Shown: piece after piece, positions 51,691-59,092 of the stretch
Layout: each line of letters starts with the position of its first letter
Numbering within the stretch: the first letter of the stretch is position 1
From: CAZVFX01 sp964626565
GTDB lineage: Bacteria; Myxococcota_A; UBA9042; CAIXZC01
Length of the DNA stretch: 64,000 bases
Assembly (NCBI GenBank): GCA_964626565.1
Contig: CAZVFX010000006.1
Location: 33,473-97,472 of the forward strand
Reading direction: 5' to 3'
Translations under genes and position numbers: made by a program
Notes under the pieces: generated by a model
What the model was told of the DNA's origin: nothing
Databases searched by the model: none
What the model saw: the letters and a program-made list of their open reading frames with translations, nothing else

Positions 51691-53214
51691 ATGAAGCCGG
51701 GCGTAACCCTGCTGGTGGTAGATCCCAGCGACTCAGTGAGGAAGGTCGTGGAGTTAAGCTCCCGGGAGTTTGCCGACCGGTTCCTCGAGGCCAAGAGCGT
51801 CGCCGGGGCGATGGAGAAGATGGATGAACAGGTGAACGTCGTCCTCACCGAGCTACACCTCCCGGACGGCACCGGGGACGAGGTTCTGGCCGCGGCCAAG
51901 ACCCGCTATCCCTCCTGCGTTGTTCTGGCCGTGACCGCCGAGGACGACGTGGGGCGCGCGGTGGAGTTGGTGAACCGCGGCGCGCTTTCGGTGGTGAGCA
52001 AGCCGTTCACCCGGGCCAGCCTCCAGGACGCGATTCGAAGGGCTATCAGACAGCACGACATCCTGGTGGAAAACGAGTCCGCGCAGGAGATGAAGAAGAG
52101 GTACCACCAGGAGCTGGAAGGACGAGTCGACGAGCAAACCAGGATCATTTCTTCGCTGCTCGAGTTCTCCAACGAACTCAACACCATGACCAACGTCTCA
52201 CAAGCGGTGGGCCTCATCTCTTCGGTCATGAAGTCGGCCCTTGGGTGCGAGCGAATCGCAATCCTGCTTAGAGAAGAAGAATCTGAGAAGTTCTCCCCAG
52301 TCAACGGCGGGGCGGCAAGGGATATATTCGGCCGGTCGCTGACGCCGGTGGAATCGCCTCTTCTCAGCGAGGTTGTTCGTACCGGCAGCATTGTGCTCGC
52401 TGAAGAAGCCGACGGTGTGCCCGTGAGCGCGGGCACCACCGAGTCCACAAGCCTTGTTTCGGTTCCGCTTATGGCCAATCCCGAAGGCGTGGCCCACGGC
52501 GAGGTGTTCGGAGTAATCAACGTGATGGAGAAATTGGAGGCTCGCTCGTTCGATGAAGCCGACCTGCGCATCATCCGCTCCATCGCCGACGTTTCTTCAA
52601 TTGCCATTGCCAACATCCGCAACAAGCAGCGGCTCGAAGCCAGCTACTTCGACACTGTGGGAGCGCTGGCCCTGGCGCTGGAAGCGAAAGATGTCTACAC
52701 GCACGGCCATTCACAGAGAGTTACGAACATGTGCATGGTGGTGGCTGACGTAATGAAGTTCGAGAACCAGCAACTCGACCAGATCATGTTCGCGGGCATG
52801 CTTCACGATGTCGGCAAAATCGGTGTGCCCGAGAGCATTTTGCTGAAGAAGGGCCCTCTCACCAGCACCGAGTTCGAAAACATCAAGCGACACCCCGCCG
52901 AAGGGGAGCGCATGCTGAAGCATATTTCGTTCCTGGATGAAGCCTCCTCGATCATTCGGCAGCATCACGAACGCTGGGACGGCAACGGCTATCCCGACCG
53001 GCTCCGGGGTGAAGAGATATCTCTTTCCGCCCGAATTATGGCCATCGCCGATTCTTATGACGCGATGACCACCGACCGTTCGTATCGAAAGCGGCTTCAG
53101 CCCCGGCAGGTGCTGGACGAGTTGTCCAAGGGCAAGGGGACTCAGTTTGACCCGGACTGCCTGGATCTCTTCGTCGAGCACGTAGCGGAGAGCCCCTCCA
53201 TTCCTTCCCACTAG
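51691..53214 (+). CDS. pseudo-receiver-GAF-HD-GYP c-di-GMP phosphodiesterase
   Basis: A 507-residue protein; AGGTGG lies before the ATG at 51691 (GTG at 51682 is an alternative). The N-terminal receiver fold has Glu54 (VLTELHLPDG) where the phosphoacceptor Asp belongs and an altered acidic pocket (D11-P-S-D14), so it may mimic a phosphorylated state. A coiled coil and a GAF domain (about residues 150-315) follow. The HD-GYP domain has H372-D373 (HDVGKIGVP), HHERWDGNGYP from about H425, and the later DSYDAMTTDRSYR signature, all intact. It should degrade c-di-GMP. The sigma-factor gene follows within 15 bases. Confidence 0.88.
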   Translation: MKPGVTLLVVDPSDSVRKVVELSSREFADRFLEAKSVAGAMEKMDEQVNVVLTELHLPDGTGDEVLAAAKTRYPSCVVLAVTAEDDVGRAVELVNRGALSVVSKPFTRASLQDAIRRAIRQHDILVENESAQEMKKRYHQELEGRVDEQTRIISSLLEFSNELNTMTNVSQAVGLISSVMKSALGCERIAILLREEESEKFSPVNGGAARDIFGRSLTPVESPLLSEVVRTGSIVLAEEADGVPVSAGTTESTSLVSVPLMANPEGVAHGEVFGVINVMEKLEARSFDEADLRIIRSIADVSSIAIANIRNKQRLEASYFDTVGALALALEAKDVYTHGHSQRVTNMCMVVADVMKFENQQLDQIMFAGMLHDVGKIGVPESILLKKGPLTSTEFENIKRHPAEGERMLKHISFLDEASSIIRQHHERWDGNGYPDRLRGEEISLSARIMAIADSYDAMTTDRSYRKRLQPRQVLDELSKGKGTQFDPDCLDLFVEHVAESPSIPSH

Positions 53215-53227
53215 GGCGTTGGCAACC

Positions 53228-53803
53228 ATGGAAGATTCGGAACTGATCCAACGGTTCAGGGAACAGGGCGACAAGCGGGCCTTCGAGAAGCTCATCAACA
53301 AGTACGGCGACCGGATCTTCCGCTTCGGTTTCAAGATGTGCGGGCATCGGCAGGACGCCGAGGATGTGGTCCAGGATACCTTCGTGTCCGCGTACCGGTA
53401 TCTTGACGGGTTTCGCGGCGACTCCAGCCTTGGCACATGGCTGATGAAGATAGCTTCCAGCGCGTGCCTGAAGAAGCGCCGGCTGAAGAAGAATGAGCCC
53501 AAGCACCACGACCTGCTGGACGAGGCGTACATGAGCGACCAGGAGGCAGGTTCCAGGGGTGGCGAGACTCCGGATTCGCTGGTTATCTCTGCCGAGAAGC
53601 AGGCCAGGTTCAGGGCTGCCCTCGCCCAGCTACCGGAGCACTATCGCATCGTGGTTGTGCTGCGCGATCTGGAGGGGCAGTCGGTGAAAGAGACTGCCGA
53701 CGCCCTCGACCTCACCGAGTCAGCGGTGAAAGTCCGCCTGCACCGGGCCCGGGCCAAACTGTTCAAACTGTTCGCCGAGGAGGCCGATGACCAGGAAGAC
53801 TGA
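53228..53803 (+). CDS. ECF-type RNA polymerase sigma factor
   Basis: A 191-residue sigma-70 family protein. The ATG at 53228 is preferred; a TTG at 53219 is possible. Region 2 contains DAEDVVQDTFVSAYRYLDGFRG and the sigma4 region AALAQLPEHYRIVVVLRDLEG with ETADALDLTESAVKVRLHRAR, a helix-turn-helix that reads the -35. The stop overlaps the anti-sigma gene by 17 bases, a standard pairing. It is expressed with a c-di-GMP phosphodiesterase. Target promoters unknown. Confidence 0.9.
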   Translation: MEDSELIQRFREQGDKRAFEKLINKYGDRIFRFGFKMCGHRQDAEDVVQDTFVSAYRYLDGFRGDSSLGTWLMKIASSACLKKRRLKKNEPKHHDLLDEAYMSDQEAGSRGGETPDSLVISAEKQARFRAALAQLPEHYRIVVVLRDLEGQSVKETADALDLTESAVKVRLHRARAKLFKLFAEEADDQED

Positions 53804-54056
53804 ACACCCCCCCGGGCATTGCCGGGACATCCTCGAGCGCTTCAGCCAGTACCTCGAAGGGGACCTTGACCCCGACCGCGGCGCTCAACTCGAACGACAC
53901 TTGAAAGAGTGCCCGGATTGCATAAGAACTTCCGAAGAGTTCAAAGAACTCCTCGATATGTGCCGTAAGTACGGTGCCTGCAAAGAGGTCCCCGATCCTT
54001 CACCCGACCTCACTTCACGAATAATGAATAGCGTTAACAGCCTTAAGGAAGAATAG
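53787..54056 (+). CDS. zinc-binding anti-sigma factor (short, soluble)
   Basis: An 89-residue protein beginning inside the sigma-factor gene. It carries the ZAS signature: a distant Cys (C12) followed by H-LKE-C-PD-C (HxxxCxxC). Such domains bind zinc and clamp their sigma factor, often releasing it on oxidation. There is no membrane segment, so it should be a cytoplasmic sensor, as in ChrR or RsrA-type systems, rather than a membrane anti-sigma. Confidence 0.85.
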   Translation: MTRKTEHPPGHCRDILERFSQYLEGDLDPDRGAQLERHLKECPDCIRTSEEFKELLDMCRKYGACKEVPDPSPDLTSRIMNSVNSLKEE

Positions 54057-54138
54057 CGAACAGCCGCGCCGGAAAACCGGAGCCGGATTTGGGTTTAGGC
54101 CAGGAAACGGTGAGAAGAGTGCCGGTTGCCGTTACTTG

Positions 54139-54561
54139 CTACTCGTTAGGCAGGGGCGGGGGGGCGGATTCCTGATGATGAACCTGGGACTGGCGGGGGC
54201 GGGCTCCTTCGGAGTCCATGATGGTGTTCCCCTCGAAGATCACACCTTTCTGCACGTAGAGCGTAGGAGTCATGAGGTTGCCGATGAGCCTGGCCGGTGC
54301 GTGAAGTTCGACGCAGTTGGGCGCCTTGATGTTACCCGACACCTCCCCTTGGATGACCACTGTCGAAACGGATATCTCCGCCTTGACCTTGGCGTTTTCA
54401 CCGATGATGAGAGTGCCCTTGGAGTAGACCTCGCCGGTAAAACGGCCGTCGATCTTAACCGCGCCCTCGAAGGTCAGCTTACCATCAAACTCGCTGCCCT
54501 TGCCCAGGATGGCGATTACATCCTTCTGATCCAACGTGTTCAGAACACTGTCTTCAGCCAT
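54139..54561 (-). CDS. bactofilin
   Basis: A 140-residue bactofilin. The start at 54561 follows GGAG. The central domain has the repeated beta-helix pattern GSEFDGKLTFEGAVKIDGRFTG, GTLIIGENAKVKAEI and STVVIQGEVSGNI, which polymerises without nucleotide. The C-terminal tail (about residues 115-140) is Pro/Gln-rich and unstructured. Bactofilins organise cell shape, stalks and chromosome ends in Myxococcus and other Gram-negatives. Confidence 0.9.
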   Translation of the reverse strand: MAEDSVLNTLDQKDVIAILGKGSEFDGKLTFEGAVKIDGRFTGEVYSKGTLIIGENAKVKAEISVSTVVIQGEVSGNIKAPNCVELHAPARLIGNLMTPTLYVQKGVIFEGNTIMDSEGARPRQSQVHHQESAPPPLPNE

Positions 54562-54595
54562 GATCCCCACTCCATTTCAAGTGCCGAAAATACAA

Positions 54596-54623
54596 ACTAG
54601 ACCAGCTAGTGGTGTCATGTCAA
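54596..54623 (-). promoter_or_regulatory. promoter for the bactofilin gene
   Basis: Minus-strand TTGACA (54618-54623), 16-base spacer, TCTAGT (54596-54601). Confidence 0.5.
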
Positions 54624-54660
54624 CGGTTTCTCCGGCATTAAAAAATCATGCCCCGCTCAG

Positions 54661-54838
54661 GCCGTGTCAGTGGACGTGATGCGGAATACCCCACTTCCTG
54701 AAAGTGGGCTCTCTGGTGGCTGCTTTAGGCTACCCGGTAACAGCGCCGGGTTTGCTCACCACAGCGAGGGAAAGATCCCTGTAATTCCGTTGGGGATTCA
54801 ACATTTCACGTCCTCAACGTACCCAGCAGGGCTTAACC
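54661..54838 (-). ncRNA. ssrS: 6S RNA
   Basis: A structured RNA of about 178 bases. The closing stem pairs GGACGUGA near the 5' end with UCACGUCC near the 3' end. Inner parts match the known order of 6S RNA: GGUGAGCA, a hairpin ACCCGG/CCGGGU, then GUAGCCUAAAGCAGCCACC, where E. coli has GGUGAGCAUGCUCGG...CCGAGAAGCCUUAAAACUGCGACGAC, and a further hairpin CCCACUU/AAGUGGG in the bubble strand. A T6 run lies just beyond the 3' end. 6S RNA mimics an open promoter and sequesters sigma-70 RNA polymerase in stationary phase. Ends are approximate. Confidence 0.75.
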
Positions 54839-54842
54839 CAAT

Positions 54843-54869
54843 ACTATAAGAGGGTACTCCGGTGTTCAA
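54843..54869 (-). promoter_or_regulatory. promoter for 6S RNA
   Basis: Minus-strand TATAGT (54843-54848) preceded at 15 bases by TTGAAC (54864-54869). The short spacer is unusual, but the -10 position fits the expected RNA 5' end. Confidence 0.4.
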
Positions 54870-54883
54870 GGACTTTCTACCAA

Positions 54884-56122
54884 CTATTGATCGGTTCTTT
54901 CCATGAGTATCCGGCGAGCCTGCCGGGACACCAGGTGGCGGACGTTATCCATGTTGACCAGTTTCTTCAAAATATCGTTGGGAAGCACCGTCAGCAGGTT
55001 GGGAATTGCCTCAGGCGGGGTCAGCGGATTCAGGGTCAGATTGAGTACGATTTTGGGGGCTGTGGCCCACTTGCGGTTCTGCAACAGGAAGGTGAGCGCC
55101 TCGGGTGAGATGGTGGACATCGCGCTGTACACCAGAACTTCTCCTTCGGTAACTTCCGGATTCTTGAGCACCCACAGATGGATAACCTTCTCCTCGTCTC
55201 TCATGAGGATTCGCCGCTGCTCCTCGTCACCGGAGATAGCCAGCTTCTTCTTCTTGTTGGTGGGCATGCTCCATAACTGCTCTTCCTGCGTTTTCGGAGC
55301 GGGCGGGCTTTTGGGCTCGCTGGGTGCGGCAGGTTGAACCGGCTTCTTTGCCGCGGGGGCAGCCGCCTTCTCCCCTGTCTTCTTCTTTTCCTTCTTCTTT
55401 TCCTTCTTCTTCTCCTTCTTCTTCGCTCCGGCAATGGGTCCGGTTGGTACCGGCTGAGGAGCCACCGGGATGGTGGTTGCAGAGCCGCCCCGAGCCATCT
55501 GCTCGGCCACCCAATCATCGAGCTTGGATACGCGCAGTAGCAGTTCCTCCTGGGACGGGGCCAGCTTCTCCGCCATTTCCAGCGGGTCGCCCACCGGTTC
55601 CGGCTCTTCGGGGATGATCAGTTCGGCATCTTCGTCCACGCTGCCATCGGTCTCGCTTACCTCTGCAGCCGACGCTTCTACTGCCCGGGGTTCCACCACC
55701 GGAATTGAAGTAGGCACCTCCTCAATGCGACGTGTGACGACGGCGTCCGCTTCTTCAGCGGCAGTCTCAGCCGGAACCGCAGGCTCCGGAGCCTTCTTCT
55801 TCTTTGCCGACTTTTTGCCGGTGGTCTTCTTTTTTCGGGTGCGATTCAAGCGTTCAGCAACCTTTCCGGCTTTCTCAATGAGCCAGGAAGTGTCGTCACT
55901 GTCCGGAAGCTGGACGCCGTAGCCCTGGTCGGGCAGGATAGAGACAACCCGGACCAGCAGGGTCACCCCATGCCCGTCGGGCAGATTGAAACGTAGTCGG
56001 ACGCGGTTGGAAAGCTCCAACTTGTCCGCGGTGTTGAGGACGAACCCCTTCTGCTTGAGGAAGTCGTGGTAGGCTTCCGCAACTTGGACAGGCTCAGTGA
56101 AATCAATTATGTATGCTTTCAC
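54884..56122 (-). CDS. PilZ-like protein with Lys/Glu-rich linker
   Basis: A 412-residue cytoplasmic protein starting at GTG. Residues 1-95 form a PilZ-like or TIGR02266-like domain (LELSNRVRLRFNLPDGHGVTLLVRVV). A long low-complexity linker follows, with two basic blocks (RKKKTTGKKSAKKKK and an AKKKEKKKEKKKEKKK run near residue 235) around an acidic block. The C-terminal 120 residues are helical with repeats such as VLKNPEVTEGEVLVYSAMS and LNLTLNPLTPPEAIPNLL, like HEAT-type repeats. Probably an adaptor for c-di-GMP signalling. The 6S RNA gene follows. Confidence 0.65.
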   Translation of the reverse strand: MKAYIIDFTEPVQVAEAYHDFLKQKGFVLNTADKLELSNRVRLRFNLPDGHGVTLLVRVVSILPDQGYGVQLPDSDDTSWLIEKAGKVAERLNRTRKKKTTGKKSAKKKKAPEPAVPAETAAEEADAVVTRRIEEVPTSIPVVEPRAVEASAAEVSETDGSVDEDAELIIPEEPEPVGDPLEMAEKLAPSQEELLLRVSKLDDWVAEQMARGGSATTIPVAPQPVPTGPIAGAKKKEKKKEKKKEKKKTGEKAAAPAAKKPVQPAAPSEPKSPPAPKTQEEQLWSMPTNKKKKLAISGDEEQRRILMRDEEKVIHLWVLKNPEVTEGEVLVYSAMSTISPEALTFLLQNRKWATAPKIVLNLTLNPLTPPEAIPNLLTVLPNDILKKLVNMDNVRHLVSRQARRILMERTDQ

Positions 56123-56160
56123 TCTCTCCCGCGCGGCACGTAAACTTCAGAACATCCGTC

Positions 56161-56189
56161 ATGTTAAACAAACATGTGCGCGTTGGCAA
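56161..56189 (-). promoter_or_regulatory. promoter for the PilZ-like gene, sharing its -35 with a divergent promoter
   Basis: Minus-strand TTGCCA (56184-56189), 17-base spacer, TAACAT (56161-56166). The -35 overlaps the plus-strand -35 on the palindrome TTGGCAA. Confidence 0.55.
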
Positions 56190-56211
56190 GCGATTAAACA
56201 CGTGTTATCAT
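56183..56211 (+). promoter_or_regulatory. promoter giving a probably leaderless mRNA for the 56219 gene
   Basis: TTGGCA (56183-56188), 17-base spacer, TATCAT (56206-56211). The -10 ends seven bases before the ATG at 56219, with no ribosome site. Confidence 0.6.
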
Positions 56212-56218
56212 CCGCTCC

Positions 56219-56620
56219 ATGAAACCTGCGGTGAAGAAGAGGTTGGTCGGTTATGTCGTCCTCGTTGGAGTGGTTGTAGGTGTGTTGTACTTCCTCAAAA
56301 CCGCGCCGGTGGATGCAGTGCTGGAGGTTGACCTTTCCGGGGTGCGGTTGCTGGAAGGGAGCCCGTTGCTGGAACTGAAAATGAGTGTGTACGACGCTGA
56401 AGGGACCTGGATAAGTTCCACTGTGCACGCGTTTCCCGCGACCCTCTATCCCTCGGGGCCGCCCGCCACGTCACCGCCGGTGGAGATGAAGTTTAACCCG
56501 GGAGAATATGACGTTCGGCTGGATTACGAATATTCTTCGGGCCGCAGCAGCAATAAGATAATCAGGATTCAAATCGAGGAACCGGGCACTCTTGAACTGA
56601 AAGGGGCCCCCGGGGGTTGA
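56219..56620 (+). CDS. small membrane-anchored beta-domain protein
   Basis: A 133-residue protein with one N-terminal membrane segment (YVVLVGVVVGVLYFLK, about residues 12-27) followed by a beta-sandwich-like domain (VLEVDLSGVRLLEG, YDVRLDYEYSSG). No lipobox. It lies 30 bases before the Clp-like ATPase gene and may share its transcript. No family recognised; periplasmic face likely. Confidence 0.65.
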   Translation: MKPAVKKRLVGYVVLVGVVVGVLYFLKTAPVDAVLEVDLSGVRLLEGSPLLELKMSVYDAEGTWISSTVHAFPATLYPSGPPATSPPVEMKFNPGEYDVRLDYEYSSGRSSNKIIRIQIEEPGTLELKGAPGG

Positions 56621-56650
56621 ATCCCCGATTCCCGTCCTAGAGGTTATAGT

Positions 56651-59092
56651 ATGGTCACAGTCTTTTCGAGCCAGGAGTTGCAGAAAGTAGTGAAGCACGC
56701 CAAGGATTTGGCCAGGGACCACAGCAGGCCTCTCACCAGCCTTCACCTCGTTATCTCCATGTTCTCCACCTCACCCAATTACTGTGGCACGATTCTGAGA
56801 ACTCTGAAAGTCTCCCTGGAAGGAAAAATGGGACTGAGAGACGCCGCGGTGAGGCTGAAGGAGAAGACCCGGGTCAAGCTTCTTGAAGAGCCGGAAGACA
56901 CTTTGAAAGTGATGCACGAAAAGGCGTGCAAGCTCGCCCACAATCGCCAGGCGGAAACAGTCAACAGCCTGTTCTACTTGCTGGCACTTTGCCGCTTGCG
57001 CAAGTCGTTGGCTTTTCGCGTACTCGCTGAAGCGGGCGTCGATGTATCGGTTCTGCGCTCCTCTCTCCAGGGCAAAGTGTCGTCCCTTCCCACCCGCGAA
57101 ACCGTCAGAGGGTCCCGGGATGAGGAGGTATCGGAGCCGGAGATGTCGTCGGCTACCGAAACCGCTCCTTCAGCTACCGCGACGCCCCGGGCCGAGGCAG
57201 CGGCGCAAAAGACCAAGCCGAAGAGCACGCCGAAGAGCAAGGCAACTGAGTCGTCGGCGCCGGCTATGCAAACCCCTGACGAGTCCAACGGCTATGAATT
57301 GAATACAGAGGAGTTCCCCCTGCTCACCAGTCTGGCGGTGAACATCACCGCCCGTGCGGCCAGGGGAGAGATAGACCCGGTCATCGGCCGCCGCAAAGAG
57401 ATCGAGCAGATGATTCACGTGCTGAAAAAGAGACGAACCAACAACCCGTGCCTGGTTGGCGACCCGGGGGTAGGCAAGACCGCGCTGGTAGAAGGGCTGG
57501 CGCTGGAGATAGTCAACAACACCCCCAGCGCCAAGTGGCTGCAGGGGCGGATCATCCTGGGCCTCGAGATCGGTTCCCTGGTTGCGGGCACCCAACTGCG
57601 AGGCTCATTTTCCGAGAAGATGATCGAGCTGAGGGAAGAGGTCCGCAAGGCCGCGGGGACGGTGATTATCTTCATCGATGAGATCCACACCATCATCGGT
57701 GCGGGCGCCGGCGACTCTGCGCTGGACGCAGCCAACGAGCTCAAAACTTCCCTTGCCCGCGGCGAGTTTCCCTGCATTGGGGCCACCACCCAGGCGGAAT
57801 ACAACAAGTACATCACCAAGGACGAAGCGCTGGAAAGGCGCTTCCGCAAGGTGTTTGTGGCCGAGCCCAGCATGGACGAAACCAGGGAAATCGCCACCGG
57901 GGTGATAGGCTTTTTGGAGGACCATCACGAGGTCAAGTATCTGCCTCGAACCATAGATTCAGCGGTGCGACTGGCGGGCCGGTTCATGACCGACCGCTAT
58001 TTCCCGGACAAGGCCCTCGACCTTCTGGACATGGCCGGCGCCAGAGCCCACGTTGCGGGCCGGGCGCAGGTTGAAGAGGCTGATGTGGCCCACGTGTTGG
58101 CCCGGGACCTGGACATCCCCATCGAGCGGCTGCTCCTCCATTCCAACAGCCGTTTCAAGGAGATGGAGGATTTCCTCACCGGCCGGGTGGTGGGGCACCG
58201 GCAACCGCTGGGCCGCGTCTGTGAGGCGGTGAAGCGGGGAATTGCCGGCTTCTCGTCCAATCGACCGCTGGCAAGCTTCCTCTTCGTGGGCCCTGCAGGT
58301 ACCGGGCGTTCCCAGACGGCTCGCGCACTGGCCAGTTTCCTGTTCGATAGCGAAGAGGCGATTCTGCTGTTCCAAATGAGCGAATTCACCGAGCGTCATT
58401 CAATCGGCAAACTCATCGGTACTGCCCCCGGCTACGTGGGTCACGAAGAGGGGGGGCGTCTCACCGAGGCGATCCGCCGCCGGCCGTTCCGCATCATCCT
58501 GTTCAAGGATGTCCTCGCGGCCCACCCCGATGTGCAGGAGCTTATCGCGGAGGTGATCAATCGGGGCTCAATCACCGACGGCAAGGGGCGGCGATGCTAC
58601 CTGTCCAACGCGGTTGTTATCGCGACTCAGACCGTGGACCCGGACGAGTTTGCCAACGGCGGCGACAGCCGCCGGGTCGGCTTCGCTCCCGCCGCGGACG
58701 ACGAGGCTTCGGGTCCTTCGCCGGACCGGTTGCTCAAGGACCTTGAGCGGAAGTTCTCGGGAACCCTCTTTGGCGCTCCCGACGAACGGCTGGTGTTCTA
58801 TCCGCTGTCCGCAGAACAGGTTGTAGAAGTTGCCAGACTTGAGGCCGCGTCGGCCAGCCGCCAACTCAAGGAAGAGCGGAACGTGAGTTTCGAGTTGGCC
58901 GACGGTGCGGTGCAGTTCCTGATCGAGCGCGGCGGTTTTACTGCCCAGGGCGGGGCTCAGTTGATGCAGCAGACTCTGGCCAGAACGGTGCTTACCTTTC
59001 TGGCTGACCGCATGCTGGCCAATGAAATTGCCGAAGGCAACCATGTCGTGGTGGATTGTAAGGACAACGAACTAAGCTACGATATCAGCTAG
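56651..59092 (+). CDS. Clp-family (ClpA/ClpC-like) AAA+ ATPase with degenerate second ATPase domain
   Basis: An 813-residue Hsp100-type protein. AGAGG lies eight bases upstream. A Clp_N-like region (residues 1-150) and a low-complexity Ser/Thr/Ala/Lys linker precede D1, which is intact: Walker A GDPGVGKT with K276 and Walker B IFIDEIH with D343-E344. D2 keeps LIGTAPGYVGHEEGGRLTEA but its Walker A is GPAGTGRS with Arg553 in place of Lys, and its Walker B reads ILFKDVLAAHPDV with Lys619-Asp620 in place of Asp-Glu. D2 is therefore probably unable to hydrolyse ATP. No ClpP-binding IGF/IGL loop was identified. The 3' end overlaps the convergent gcvPA by 21 bases. Confidence 0.85.
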   Translation: MVTVFSSQELQKVVKHAKDLARDHSRPLTSLHLVISMFSTSPNYCGTILRTLKVSLEGKMGLRDAAVRLKEKTRVKLLEEPEDTLKVMHEKACKLAHNRQAETVNSLFYLLALCRLRKSLAFRVLAEAGVDVSVLRSSLQGKVSSLPTRETVRGSRDEEVSEPEMSSATETAPSATATPRAEAAAQKTKPKSTPKSKATESSAPAMQTPDESNGYELNTEEFPLLTSLAVNITARAARGEIDPVIGRRKEIEQMIHVLKKRRTNNPCLVGDPGVGKTALVEGLALEIVNNTPSAKWLQGRIILGLEIGSLVAGTQLRGSFSEKMIELREEVRKAAGTVIIFIDEIHTIIGAGAGDSALDAANELKTSLARGEFPCIGATTQAEYNKYITKDEALERRFRKVFVAEPSMDETREIATGVIGFLEDHHEVKYLPRTIDSAVRLAGRFMTDRYFPDKALDLLDMAGARAHVAGRAQVEEADVAHVLARDLDIPIERLLLHSNSRFKEMEDFLTGRVVGHRQPLGRVCEAVKRGIAGFSSNRPLASFLFVGPAGTGRSQTARALASFLFDSEEAILLFQMSEFTERHSIGKLIGTAPGYVGHEEGGRLTEAIRRRPFRIILFKDVLAAHPDVQELIAEVINRGSITDGKGRRCYLSNAVVIATQTVDPDEFANGGDSRRVGFAPAADDEASGPSPDRLLKDLERKFSGTLFGAPDERLVFYPLSAEQVVEVARLEAASASRQLKEERNVSFELADGAVQFLIERGGFTAQGGAQLMQQTLARTVLTFLADRMLANEIAEGNHVVVDCKDNELSYDIS

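Noticed and set aside
54664..54849. Short open frame in the bactofilin-PilZ gap
   Set aside because: The stretch is explained by a 6S RNA on the opposite strand.
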